Source: Bradyrhizobium diazoefficiens | GTDB lineage: Bacteria; Pseudomonadota; Alphaproteobacteria; Rhizobiales; Xanthobacteraceae | Direction: 5' to 3' | NCBI RefSeq assembly: GCF_016616235.1 | Contig: NZ_CP067100.1 | Location: 6,135,001-6,199,000 of the forward strand | DNA length: 64,000 nt | Shown here: in pieces, positions 53,700 to 62,254 of the stretch | Layout: each line of letters opens with the position of its first letter | How positions within the stretch are numbered: position 1 is the stretch's first letter | Position numbers and translations under genes: made by a program | The notes under the pieces: generated by a model | What the model was told of the DNA's origin: nothing | Seen by the model: only the letters and a program-made list of their open reading frames with translations | Databases searched by the model: none

Positions 53700-53927
53700 A
53701 TGCCCTCTTCCAGGCCAAAGTCGTCAAGAGTGAAGGTGCGCGCGCATCGCGAGCGCCTCCGCGCGCAAGGACTTCGTCCGATTCAGATATGGGTACCCGA
53801 TGTCCGCTCGGCCTCATTCAAGTCAGAGGCACATCGACAGTCGCTGGCCGTCGCGACGAGTCCACATGCGTCCGAGGATCAGGCCTTCATTGATGCGATC
53901 TCCGATTGGCCTGACGAGACAGAATAA
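53700..53927 (+). CDS. MazE-family antitoxin
   Basis: A 75-residue protein, MPSSRPKSSRVKVRAHR then LRAQGLRPIQIWVPDVRS, matching the alphaproteobacterial MazE-type antitoxin family. The C-terminus QAFIDAISDWPDE is acidic and should bind the toxin. ATG 53700 follows GAGAG; an ATG four codons earlier (53688) is possible. Unlike most such pairs the toxin gene is 135 bases downstream rather than overlapping. Confidence 0.85.
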   Translation: MPSSRPKSSRVKVRAHRERLRAQGLRPIQIWVPDVRSASFKSEAHRQSLAVATSPHASEDQAFIDAISDWPDETE

Positions 53928-54062
53928 TCTGTGAATAGACCCACGGCATACAGTCCACGGACCTCAGGCGGGAACACTTTCTCACCCGCTTCAGCACAGG
54001 CTAACGTCGTTTAAGACCCGTCCGAGAGTAAGACGGATTCCCAGCAGTGGAGCAGGCCTAGG

Positions 54063-54434
54063 ATGGCTGTTCATCAACGGATGGAACGCGGCGAAATCTG
54101 GACTGTAGCTGGCGGAAAGGACTACGCGGGAAAGCCGCGGCCGGCTGTAATCGTGCAGGACGACAATTTTGACGCAACGGAGTCGATCACCGTTTGCCCA
54201 TTAACGACTGACAAAATTGAGGCGCCTCTCTTCCGATTGCAGATTGAGCCAAACGAACGTAACGGATTGCGGGCGCAATCAACGCTGATGGTCGACAAGA
54301 TTACCACCGTGGCGAAAGCCAAGATGGGAACGGTGGTCGGGCGGCTCGACGATGAAGATATCTTGCGCCTCAATCGCGCAATGTTGGTCTTTCTGGGACT
54401 GGCTGGCTCGCAAAGAACCGCCGAAGAGGAATAG
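54063..54434 (+). CDS. MazF/PemK-family endoribonuclease toxin
   Basis: A 123-residue protein with the MazF/PemK signature near its start: MERGEIWTVAGGKDYAGKPR and PAVIVQDDNF, then STLMVDKITTVAKAKMG. The Arg in GKPRPAV and a Thr in VCPLTTD are the usual active-site positions. It would cleave mRNA at short motifs. It is separated from the MazE-family gene by 135 bases with no other ORF. Start ATG 54063 with GGAG upstream; ATG 54081 also possible. Confidence 0.88.
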   Translation: MAVHQRMERGEIWTVAGGKDYAGKPRPAVIVQDDNFDATESITVCPLTTDKIEAPLFRLQIEPNERNGLRAQSTLMVDKITTVAKAKMGTVVGRLDDEDILRLNRAMLVFLGLAGSQRTAEEE

Positions 54435-54513
54435 CGATTCGCACACGACCGCGAACTCGGTCGATCCCGGGATGGCCCAGAAGACTAGTCCCGGAAAGAC
54501 AGGATCCGCGGCC

Positions 54514-55845
54514 TCACCGCCCCTGTTCGGCGAACTCGTGCTTGCTGTCGTGGCCGCCGGCGAAGACCAGGATGCCGGCAATCAGCGGCAGCACGGCGAG
54601 CACGAGCAGGCCGGTCGAGGTCTGGCCGGTCGCTTCCTTGACCCAGCCGATCAGATACGGCCCGCCGAAGCCGGCGAGATTGCCGATCGAGTTGATCAGC
54701 GCGATGGCGCCGGCCGCCGCGGTGCCGGAGAGCCATGCCGTCGGCAGCGTCCAGAACACGCCGAAGCAGCAGAACACGCCGACCGCGGCGACTGTCAGCA
54801 CCACCATCGTCATGGTGGGATCGGTGAGATAGGAGGAGATTCCGAGCGCGAGCGCGGTGAGCAGCAGCGGCGCGCCGACATGCATCACGCGCTCGCGCGT
54901 CGCATCGGAATGCCGCGCCCACAGGATCATCGCGATGGTGCCGAACAGATACGGGATCGCGGTGACGAAGCCGGTCTGCGCGTTGGTGAGGCCGAACGCC
55001 TTGACGATCTGCGGCAACCAGAATTGCATGCCATAGAGCGCGCCGACGAAGCCGAAATAGATCAGACTGAGCGCGATCACCTTCGGCGAGGACAGGGCTT
55101 TACCGAGCGAGGGATGCTTCACCGCCTGCTTGATTGCGATTTCCGCATCGAGCTTCGCCTTCAGCCAGGCCTTCTGCTCGGCCGAGAGCCAGTCCGCCTT
55201 CTCCGGTCTGTCGGTCAGGTAGAACCAGGTGACGACGCCGAGCAGCACCGAGGGGATGCCCTCGATGATGAACAGCCATTGCCAGCCCTTCAGGCCCATC
55301 ACGCCGTCGAGCCCAAGCAGCAGGCCCGAGACCGGCGCGCCGATCACGGTCGAGACCGGGACGGCAATGGCGAAGGCCGCGAGGAAGCGGGCGCGGTATT
55401 CGGCCGGATACCAATAGGTGAGATAGAGGATGATGCCGGGGAAGAAGCCGGCTTCGGCGACGCCGAGCAGGAAACGCAGCACATAGAAGCTGGTGACGCC
55501 GCTGACCATCGCCATCAGCGCCGAGATGATGCCCCAGGTCACCATGATACGGGCGATCCAGCGGCTGGCGCCGAACTTCTCAAGCGCCAGATTGCTCGGC
55601 ACCTCGAAGATGAAATAGCCGATGAAGAAGATGCCGGCGCCCCAGGAGAAGATCAGTGGGGTGAACTTCAGCTCCGCATTCATGGTCAGCGCGGCGAAGC
55701 CGAGATTGACGCGGTCGAGATAGGAGAAGAAGTAGGCCAGCACCAGGAACGGAATCAGGCGCCAGGAGATGGCGCGGATGGTCGAGGTCTCGACTTCGCT
55801 CTTGGCTATGCCGGCGGAACTGGCGTAGGTGGTGGTCTGGCTCAT
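54514..55845 (-). CDS. MFS transporter, anion:cation symporter (phthalate permease-like) family
   Basis: A 443-residue transporter with twelve predicted membrane helices. The motifs YFFSYLDRVNLGFAAL (about 38-53) and GASRWIARIMVTWGIISALM fit the ACS family of MFS, which imports organic anions such as tartrate, glucarate or phthalate derivatives. Substrate unknown. A purine-rich GGGGGAAG ribosome site precedes the ATG. Single gene. Confidence 0.9.
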   Translation of the reverse strand: MSQTTTYASSAGIAKSEVETSTIRAISWRLIPFLVLAYFFSYLDRVNLGFAALTMNAELKFTPLIFSWGAGIFFIGYFIFEVPSNLALEKFGASRWIARIMVTWGIISALMAMVSGVTSFYVLRFLLGVAEAGFFPGIILYLTYWYPAEYRARFLAAFAIAVPVSTVIGAPVSGLLLGLDGVMGLKGWQWLFIIEGIPSVLLGVVTWFYLTDRPEKADWLSAEQKAWLKAKLDAEIAIKQAVKHPSLGKALSSPKVIALSLIYFGFVGALYGMQFWLPQIVKAFGLTNAQTGFVTAIPYLFGTIAMILWARHSDATRERVMHVGAPLLLTALALGISSYLTDPTMTMVVLTVAAVGVFCCFGVFWTLPTAWLSGTAAAGAIALINSIGNLAGFGGPYLIGWVKEATGQTSTGLLVLAVLPLIAGILVFAGGHDSKHEFAEQGR

Positions 55846-55923
55846 GGCTTCCCCCGGGTTGTTGCTTTTATGGGCTAGTGAGCGGTTTTCAGCATCGCGG
55901 CAGAAGAGTCAATGGAGCAAGCA

Positions 55924-56370
55924 ATGCACGCAGCGCAGCCGGATCAACCTGTTGCGCTGCTGCGGACATCGCTGACCCGCGCCGCCCTGGCGCTGGTCGT
56001 GATCGGCTGCGGACTCTCCTTGCGCTGGTATGGCTTTCCGCTCGGCCTGTCCGCCTTTGTCGTGAAGTATGGCGGCTCACTGCTCTGGGCGACGATGGTG
56101 TTTCTGCTGGCCGGGGTGTTGCTGCCGCGCCTGTCGCGGGCGCAACTCGCGACCATCGCGGCGGTGATCGCCGTTGTCGTCGAATTCTCCCGGCTGGTGC
56201 ACACGCCATGGCTTGATGCATTCCGGCTGACCACGGCCGGTGCGCTGCTGCTCGGGCGCATCTTCTCGCTGTGGAATCTCGTCGCTTATGCGGTCGGGAT
56301 TGCGTTCGGCGTCTGGATCGATCAACTCGCAGCGATGCGCGGTCTCGTAGGATGGGCAAAGACGCCCTAG
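55924..56370 (+). CDS. DUF2809 membrane protein with repeat-derived C-terminus
   Basis: A 148-residue protein with four hydrophobic segments; the pattern fits DUF2809 (VanZ-like), small membrane proteins of unknown function. GGAG precedes ATG 55924; the ATG four codons earlier (55912) is also possible. The last seven codons and the stop fall within the palindromic element starting at 56348, so the repeat has supplied the C-terminal residues (VGWAKTP). Confidence 0.78.
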   Translation: MHAAQPDQPVALLRTSLTRAALALVVIGCGLSLRWYGFPLGLSAFVVKYGGSLLWATMVFLLAGVLLPRLSRAQLATIAAVIAVVVEFSRLVHTPWLDAFRLTTAGALLLGRIFSLWNLVAYAVGIAFGVWIDQLAAMRGLVGWAKTP

Positions 56371-56433
56371 CACCGTGCCCACCATTTCTCTTCACAAGCG
56401 GCAATGGTGGGCACGCTCCGCTTTGCCCACCTA
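56348..56433. repeat. Palindromic element, GTAGGATGGGCAAAG type
   Basis: Outer arms GTAGGATGGGCAAAG and CTTTGCCCACCTA, with inner perfect arms GTGCCCACCATT (56375-56386) and AATGGTGGGCAC (56403-56414). It overlaps the 3' end of the DUF2809 gene and ends before the convergent YcaQ-like gene. Confidence 0.85.
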
Positions 56434-56460
56434 AGAGACCGGAATTTTGGCGAGCAGCCC

Positions 56461-57627
56461 TCACTCTGCGAGCTGAAACCGCTCGAATCGATCGAGCTCG
56501 TCCTCGATCACCCTCTTCAGCTCCTTGCGCCCCGCCACCTTCTTGCCATGCCCGACCCAGGTCCATTTCTGCATCAACAGCTTCTTGGCCTGCCGGTCGG
56601 TCTTGAGATCGAGCGCGGCGACGATCTCGTCGCCGACCAGCACCGGCAGCGCGAAATAGCCGAGCTTGCGCTTGGCCTTCGGCACATAGGCTTCGAACAG
56701 GTGATTGTAGCCGAAGATGAGATTGGTGCGCTTGCGCTGGATGATCAGCGGATCGAACGGCGAGAGGATGTGGACGAGATCGGACGACACCTCCTCACCG
56801 CCGGCTTCCAGCGCCGCGGGCGCCGCCCAATGCTCCTGCTTGCCTGCGCCCTCGATCGCGACGGGCACGAGCTCGCCGCGGCGAACGCGGGAGGCGATCA
56901 GGCCGGCGACCGCCTTCTTGCGCGGCGCATCGAGATGGCAGACCGAATCCAGGCTAACCACGCCTTGCGAGCGCAGTGCGCGTTCGAGCAGATAGGCGGT
57001 GATCTCCCTGGCCGAAGCCGGCTTCGGCAGTCTGTCCCAGCCGAAATGGCGCGTCATCAGATCATAGGTCTTGAGCATGCCCGCCCGCGCGCTGACGGTC
57101 GCAATACCGGTGTAGAAGGCGAGCTGCAAGGCCCGCTTCGACGGCTTGCGGCTTTGCCAGAGATGCTCCTTCTCGGTGAGCACGTCATCCTCGATGTCGC
57201 GGATCGTCAACGGGCCGGCGCGCAGCAGCCGCATCACCTTGCGCATGTCGGCCGGCTTCACCGAGGCATACCATTTGTGCCCTTCGCGCTTGTGCTCGCG
57301 CATCGCCGGCAGGAAGAAGCGGAAGTCGGCGGACGGCACATAGGAGAGCGCGTGGGTCCAGTATTCGAACACGCTTCTATCGACGCTTTGGGCCTGGCGC
57401 AGATCGACGCGGCGGTAGGACGGGATACGGCTGAACAGGATGTGATGGTGGCTGCGTTCGATGACGTTGATGGTGTCGATCTGCACATAGCCGAGATGGG
57501 CGACCGCGTCCGCCACTGCCTGCGCGCCCTCGCCGAACGGCGCACGCTCGTCCAGCCGCTGGGCATGCAGCCAGATCTGCCGGGCCTGTGTCGTGGTGAG
57601 CGGGAGCGGTTTGGGCGCGCGTGACAT
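56461..57627 (-). CDS. YcaQ-family DNA glycosylase (winged-helix HTH_42)
   Basis: A 388-residue protein of the HTH_42/YcaQ family. E. coli YcaQ unhooks DNA interstrand crosslinks and bulky adducts. The catalytic Q-hydrophobic-D element is visible in GYVQIDTINV (Gln49, Asp51), followed by ERSHHHILFSRI. Winged-helix repeats occupy the middle (about 130-290), and the C-terminus has LSPFDPLIIQRKRT. ATG 57627 is taken; another is four codons upstream. Single gene on the minus strand. Confidence 0.88.
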   Translation of the reverse strand: MSRAPKPLPLTTTQARQIWLHAQRLDERAPFGEGAQAVADAVAHLGYVQIDTINVIERSHHHILFSRIPSYRRVDLRQAQSVDRSVFEYWTHALSYVPSADFRFFLPAMREHKREGHKWYASVKPADMRKVMRLLRAGPLTIRDIEDDVLTEKEHLWQSRKPSKRALQLAFYTGIATVSARAGMLKTYDLMTRHFGWDRLPKPASAREITAYLLERALRSQGVVSLDSVCHLDAPRKKAVAGLIASRVRRGELVPVAIEGAGKQEHWAAPAALEAGGEEVSSDLVHILSPFDPLIIQRKRTNLIFGYNHLFEAYVPKAKRKLGYFALPVLVGDEIVAALDLKTDRQAKKLLMQKWTWVGHGKKVAGRKELKRVIEDELDRFERFQLAE

Positions 57628-57739
57628 TGCAGGCAGCAATGTAGCGGGATTCGCGCCAAGCGAAAGAACGGAGCGCTCAAAGAAAACGCCGCGCTGCCAA
57701 TTGCTGACAGCGCGGCCGGATGGTTCGCGGCTTGCGGCC

Positions 57740-57994
57740 TTACTTCGATGACATCGCCTTCTGCGACTTCATGTAGTGCATGCACGCGCTCTTCATCTTG
57801 CCATTGCTCATGTCCGTGTTGGCCATGGCCATTTCCTTGTTCGCCGCCATCTTGGCCGGCGTGTCGGCGGTGCCGCCCATCATGGCGGCGGTCTTCATCA
57901 TGTTGTCCTTGGTGCACGCCATCATCGCGGCGGAGGCGGGGGACAGCGAAACAGCGAACGCGACAAAGGCTGCGGCCGTAAGCAAGGTCTTCAT
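57740..57994 (-). CDS. Small exported Met-rich protein
   Basis: An 84-residue protein with a signal peptide (cleavage near SASAA, about 23). The mature 61 residues hold 14 Met, often as MM pairs (24-25, 32-33, 38-39), two Cys (27, 71) and one His, an amino-acid use typical of periplasmic Cu(I)-binding or oxidant-scavenging peptides. No homologous family is recognised. Good GAGGAG ribosome site. It is alone between the YcaQ-like gene and the next small gene. Confidence 0.75.
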   Translation of the reverse strand: MKTLLTAAAFVAFAVSLSPASAAMMACTKDNMMKTAAMMGGTADTPAKMAANKEMAMANTDMSNGKMKSACMHYMKSQKAMSSK

Positions 57995-58114
57995 CGAAAA
58001 GTCTCCTCGAGCAAAACGAAACCGGCGTCATGCCGGCCTTCGCAATTACGCATTTTCTCGCGGAGACGTTTCGCGGAGAAGACAATTTATTGCTGCGGTG
58101 CAATGGCGGAGGGC

Positions 58115-58360
58115 TCAGCGGCCGTTCTTCGGCATCCCCGACCGCTCGCCCAGGCTGCCTGTGGCGACATCAGGCTCGCAGGATGCCCTGCCCCGGCCCT
58201 CCGCCTGGCAGCGATAGACATTGCCGGTGAGCCGGTCGACCAGCCACATGTTCTCGTCGGTCGGCGCTTCGAGGCCAATATAGCGGGAGGTCAGTCCGGT
58301 GATCAGGGTCGACAGCAGGATCGCCACCGCGATCATCGCCGCGCCGACATAGATCGGCAT
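58115..58360 (-). CDS. Small membrane protein of unknown function
   Basis: An 81-residue protein: one transmembrane helix (about 4-24), then SRYIGLEAPTDENMWLVDRL and GNVYRCQAEGRGRASCEPD with two Cys. It recurs, as I remember, in Bradyrhizobium without known function. ATG 58360 is chosen; a longer in-frame start (GTG 58375) is possible. Ribosome site weak. Confidence 0.6.
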   Translation of the reverse strand: MPIYVGAAMIAVAILLSTLITGLTSRYIGLEAPTDENMWLVDRLTGNVYRCQAEGRGRASCEPDVATGSLGERSGMPKNGR

Positions 58361-58703
58361 CGAGTTCACAGACACAGTCCGATCCGGCGGGCCACTGCGA
58401 TAGACGTCACGCTGATAGTCACTTGGCCTCGGCACAGACGGAACTCGGCTCCCTTCACATGTGAATGGCGGTCGAAGGTCTGCTAGGCGCGCATCTCGCC
58501 GATTTCTGGGCCGCGACCGGGCCATGCAGCGACGCCTTTGCGACCATCGATGTCCGCAGGTTTCCGCAAGGCCTGCACCGGAACCGGTGGCGGCCGCGGC
58601 GAGCACGCCCCGCCACCGTGACCAGGATCACATCGGGGCCTTTGAACCTGTCCTATGCTCGCAGCATCAAATCGCTATCAGGCGTCATACCGAGGACACG
58701 ACA
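58361..58703. other. Divergent intergenic region before the OmpA-like gene
   Basis: About 340 bases with no supportable gene. The ORFs that cross it lack ribosome sites and do not resemble proteins I know. It must contain promoters for both neighbours; the OmpA-like gene has GAGG before its ATG. Confidence 0.5.
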
Positions 58704-59345
58704 ATGACCCGTTTTGATAAATTCTTTGGACTGAAGGCGATTACGCTTTCCGCCGCGCTGTCGCTGACGGCGGGCTTGGCCTTCGCCGGCGACACCAACG
58801 TCTCGGCCAGCCAGATCCTGGATGCGCTGAAGCCGAAGCCGGCGACCCGCGGCCTCTCCGCTGGTCCGCCGGCCGATCCGACCGCGCAGGCCAAGGAAGC
58901 GACCTTCCTGAACACCGTGCGCAACCGCTCGACTCGGTCGCTCTCGATGGGCGAGCGCGAGCAGATCGCCGAGCTAGCTGCGACCAAGCCGAAGATCGAT
59001 CTGGAGATCCAGTTCGACTACAATTCGGCCGACATCGCCAGGACCTCGGTGCCGTCGGTGCAGGCGCTCGGCAAGGCCCTGTCCGACCCGGCGCTGAAGG
59101 GCTCGACCTTCGTGGTCGCGGGCCATACCGACGCGATCGGCGGCGAAGAGTACAATCAGGGACTCTCCGAACGCCGCGCCGACACCATCAAGAAATATCT
59201 GGTGCAGAACTACGGCCTCAACGGTACCGATCTCGTCACCGTCGGCTACGGCAAGACCAAGCTGAAGGACGCCGCTAACGGCGCCGACCCGATCAACCGC
59301 CGCGTCCAGGTCGTGAACATGGACACCAAGACTGCGTCGAAATAA
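58704..59345 (+). CDS. OmpA-family outer membrane/peptidoglycan-associated protein
   Basis: A 213-residue protein with signal peptide (cleavage near LAFAGD, about 29). The C-terminal OmpA domain (about 98-205) has the peptidoglycan-binding motif VAGHTDAIGGEEYNQGLSER (Asp and Arg anchors) and ADTIKKYLVQNYG; IQFDYNSADI is the first strand. There is no beta-barrel, so it is a periplasmic peptidoglycan-binding protein, perhaps with a helical N-terminal part. Confidence 0.93.
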   Translation: MTRFDKFFGLKAITLSAALSLTAGLAFAGDTNVSASQILDALKPKPATRGLSAGPPADPTAQAKEATFLNTVRNRSTRSLSMGEREQIAELAATKPKIDLEIQFDYNSADIARTSVPSVQALGKALSDPALKGSTFVVAGHTDAIGGEEYNQGLSERRADTIKKYLVQNYGLNGTDLVTVGYGKTKLKDAANGADPINRRVQVVNMDTKTASK

Positions 59346-59398
59346 CCGCCGCGATCCATCAGCCGCCTGCCGCATCGCCGGCAGGCGGCTCTCTGTTG

Positions 59399-60715
59399 TC
59401 AGATCCAGCTCTGGAACAGCATCAGCCGGTTGAAATTCTGCATGGTCGTGCCGATGAAGGCCGCCGAGATCGGCAGCATCGCCGCAAATCCGGTGGCGGC
59501 AACTCCGACATAAGCCCACAGCAGCCAGCGCGGCAGCCCTTCTCGCCCCAGCACATAGACCAGCGCGAGCGAGGCCACAGTCGCAGCCGGCAGGTAGTAG
59601 TAGATGAAGCCGAGCGTTCGCGGCAGCAGCGCCCAGGCAAGCCACGAGCCGAAAAAGAACGCTGCGATCAGGAACGCATCCCAGCGGCGCGCAACGACGA
59701 AGTCGCGCAGCGCGATTGCGAGCGCGACCAGCGCCGGCCACAGCACCAGGGGATTGCCGAGGAAGACAACCGCGGCGACATTATTCTCTGACGTCTTGTC
59801 GAACAGGAACCACACCGGGCGCGCCAGCAGCGGCCAGGACGGCCAGGCGCTCATATAAGTGTGCCCGGCGATCGCCGTCGTCGTGTTGTCGGCAAAAATC
59901 CGGCGCTGCGCCTCAACCAGATCCGACAGCGAGAAGCCGTAGAGCGGAACGAACGCGACCAGATAGGTCAGCGCCGGCAAGGCTGCGAAGCAGAGTGCGG
60001 CGTGCTGCACGCGGAAATTGGGCCAGAGATCGGGCCGATACCAATCGTCGGGCTTGGCGTCAGCAAACAGCGTGCGCCAGCCCTGCATCAGGCGGATCAC
60101 CGCGACGATGACGATGCAGATTCCGAGCGGAAACAGCCCGCTCCATTTGCAGGCCGCAGCGAGGCCGAACAAAGCGCCCGCGAGCGCGAACAGCGCATGC
60201 GGGCGCTCTCTGCGGAAGCCGTGCATGAAGGCGGCGATCGCGAGCAGACCAAGGCCGAGCGCAAAAATGTCGAGCATCGCGATGCGGGCCTGCACATACA
60301 GCATCTGGTTGAACGCCGCGATCAGCGCGGCGGCAGTCGCGGGCGCTTGCGCCGCGAACAGTGCAAGGCCGCACAGATAGATCGCAACGATTGCAAGCGC
60401 GCCGAACAACGTCGCCGGATAGCGCCAGCCAAACGCGTTGTCGCCGAACGCTGCGATCGACGAAGCGATCAGCTCCTTGGCCAGCGGCGGATGCATGGGG
60501 TTGAGCAGCGGCTCCGAGATCACGGGCGCCAGCATCTGCCGCGCAGCCGGCACATAATGCACCTCGTCGAAGACGAATTTCTCCGGCGTGGTCAAGCCGA
60601 TCAACAAGGCCAGATGCGCGATCAGGAAAATTGCGACAGCAATGACTGCGCTCCGCGACAGCTTCGGAACCGCAGATAATTCGATCGGCTGTTGTGAGGG
60701 TGTTTTGCGTGGCAA
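59399..60715 (-). CDS. Dolichyl-phosphate-mannose-protein-mannosyltransferase-like (GT39) membrane protein
   Basis: A 438-residue protein with about ten to eleven hydrophobic segments. The first extracytoplasmic loop has FVFDEVHYVPAARQM (catalytic Asp-Glu near residue 50) and NPMHPPLAKELI, hallmarks of PMT-type GT-C transferases that move a sugar from a polyprenyl-phosphate donor to proteins or lipids. The start is TTG 60715 with GGTGAAG upstream; no ATG near gives a complete N-terminus. Single gene, convergent with the OmpA-like gene. Confidence 0.87.
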   Translation of the reverse strand: MPRKTPSQQPIELSAVPKLSRSAVIAVAIFLIAHLALLIGLTTPEKFVFDEVHYVPAARQMLAPVISEPLLNPMHPPLAKELIASSIAAFGDNAFGWRYPATLFGALAIVAIYLCGLALFAAQAPATAAALIAAFNQMLYVQARIAMLDIFALGLGLLAIAAFMHGFRRERPHALFALAGALFGLAAACKWSGLFPLGICIVIVAVIRLMQGWRTLFADAKPDDWYRPDLWPNFRVQHAALCFAALPALTYLVAFVPLYGFSLSDLVEAQRRIFADNTTTAIAGHTYMSAWPSWPLLARPVWFLFDKTSENNVAAVVFLGNPLVLWPALVALAIALRDFVVARRWDAFLIAAFFFGSWLAWALLPRTLGFIYYYLPAATVASLALVYVLGREGLPRWLLWAYVGVAATGFAAMLPISAAFIGTTMQNFNRLMLFQSWI

Positions 60716-61181
60716 ATTGGCTTCACCGCAGGAAATGAGAGACGGCCCTTTTCATTGAACGCATTCTGCCGCAACTGTCACTAAGCATAACGCACGTCCC
60801 GCGCCGCTTGTGATAAATTCGTCACGTCAGAAGCGTGCGCGATCCGGTACGATCAGGGACACATCGATCGATTGCGAAATGAATTTGCGTGTCTGGTTTT
60901 TCCCCGCACTGCTGACGGTGGATCGTGGACCTCTTCGCCAACGGCACGCTGGGCCCGCAGCCGGTCGGCAATACGATCCATGGCGGCTGGGGTTGAGGAT
61001 TAATTACTGAAGCGGGCTCGCGTGCAGCGGCAAACTCCGCCGTCATGCCCCGGCTTGACCGGGCATCCAGTACGCCGCGGCGGCCGTTGTAAGAGCGAGC
61101 TATCCGACAAAGGCCTCTGGAATACTGGATCGCCCCATCAAGCAGGCGATGACACCGAGTGTGTGGAGAGGCTACAGCACC
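60716..61181. other. Gene-poor region with palindromic element
   Basis: About 470 bases without a convincing gene. A stretch at about 60920-60996 encodes IVDLFANGTLGPQPVGNTIH directly after a stop, possibly the remnant of a degraded gene. The palindromic element at 61042-61154 fills the right end. Confidence 0.5.
61042..61154. repeat. Palindromic element, GTCATGCCCCG type, copy 4
   Basis: GTCATGCCCCGGCTTGACC to GGCGATGAC with inner ATCCAGTACGCCGCGG and ATACTGGATCG. It is the most divergent copy of the family at 21505, 27707 and 29777. Confidence 0.82.
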
Positions 61182-61670
61182 TCACGCTGCCGACTTGCCC
61201 TCGAACGCGCGGCGCAAGGTCTCGACGTCCAGCTTCACCATCTTCATCATGGCCTGCATGGCGCGCGCAGCCGCGGCCTTGTCGGGGCTCGAGAGAAACT
61301 CGAACATCACCTTCGGCACCACCTGCCAGGCGACTCCCCAACGGTCCCTGAGCCAGCCGCACTGCTCTGCCTTGCCACCATGAGCCAGGAATGCATCCCA
61401 GACGCTGTCGACCTGAGCCTGATCGTCGCAATGGATCATCAGCGAGAGCGCGTGGGTGTATTCCATCTTCATGCCGCCATTGAGCGCAACCAGCGGCTGT
61501 CCGGCCACCGTGAACTCGACCACGAGCACGGAGCCTTCCTTGCCGGACGGGCCGTCCGAGACGTTGCGCTGGACGTGCGTGATCGCCGAATTCGGCACGA
61601 GCGAGACGTAGAACTTCGCGGCTTCCTCGGCATCGCCGTTGAACCACATGCAGGGCACGAGCTTGGACAT
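61182..61670 (-). CDS. VOC-family protein, PhnB/YjdN type
   Basis: A 162-residue member of the 3-demethylubiquinone-methyltransferase-like (PhnB) VOC family: VPCMWFNGDAEEAAKFYVS, then GLVALNGG-like and CGWLRDRWGVAWQVVPKV near 103-120. Enzymatic function uncertain. It lies 28 bases downstream of another VOC protein, so both probably share a transcript. Confidence 0.87.
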   Translation of the reverse strand: MSKLVPCMWFNGDAEEAAKFYVSLVPNSAITHVQRNVSDGPSGKEGSVLVVEFTVAGQPLVALNGGMKMEYTHALSLMIHCDDQAQVDSVWDAFLAHGGKAEQCGWLRDRWGVAWQVVPKVMFEFLSSPDKAAAARAMQAMMKMVKLDVETLRRAFEGKSAA

Positions 61671-61698
61671 TGCTGATACTCCTTGTTGGGATCTCGGG

Positions 61699-62127
61699 TC
61701 AGGCGTTCGCCATCTCGCATTGCGCGGCGAAGGCGGTCATGTCCATCCAGTTCACGCCCCACATATGGCCATCCGGATCCTCGAAGCTGCGGCCGTACAT
61801 GAAGCTGTATTCATCCTTCGGGCTGGGATCGGCCACCCCGCCCGCCGCCGCGGCCCTGGCGACGATGTCGTCGACCTCGCTCCGGCTGTCCGCGGACAGG
61901 CAGAGCAGGACCTGGTTCGAGATCTTCGCGTCGGCGATCGGCTTGGGCGTGAACTGACGGAATTTGTCGTGGGTCGTCAGCATCGCAAAGATGGTCTCGG
62001 AGAAGACCATGCAGCTCGCCGTGTCGTCGCTGAATTGCGGATTCCTGGTCGCACCGACCGCCTCGTAGAAGGCGGTGGCTCGCTTGAGGTCGGTCACGGG
62101 CAGATTGACGAAGATCATCCTGGGCAT
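61699..62127 (-). CDS. VOC-family protein (glyoxalase/bleomycin resistance-like)
   Basis: A 142-residue protein of the vicinal oxygen chelate family: FVNLPVTDLKRATAFYEAVG (about 6-25) and SFEDPDGHMWGVNWMD (about 114-129) give one beta-alpha-beta-beta-beta repeat each. Substrate unknown. Ribosome site AAGGAG. Upstream of a second VOC gene. Confidence 0.87.
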   Translation of the reverse strand: MPRMIFVNLPVTDLKRATAFYEAVGATRNPQFSDDTASCMVFSETIFAMLTTHDKFRQFTPKPIADAKISNQVLLCLSADSRSEVDDIVARAAAAGGVADPSPKDEYSFMYGRSFEDPDGHMWGVNWMDMTAFAAQCEMANA

Positions 62128-62254
62128 CGGAGGCTCCTTGGGAGGGGTTCTGCCCAAGGACGGACGGCCCCGCGGCCATCCGACATCGCTTCCGGATATT
62201 TTGTTGGCCTTCGCCGCGGGAGGCGGTCGCACCGAACCCGCGCTGCCTTCAGCC

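Noticed and set aside
58461..58703. N-terminal extension of the OmpA-like protein
   Set aside because: The signal peptide and the GAGG ribosome site place the start at 58704; the extension has no sensible composition.
60810..61010. 66-residue plus-strand frame
   Set aside because: No ribosome site, no recognised domain, and runs through AT-rich promoter-like sequence.
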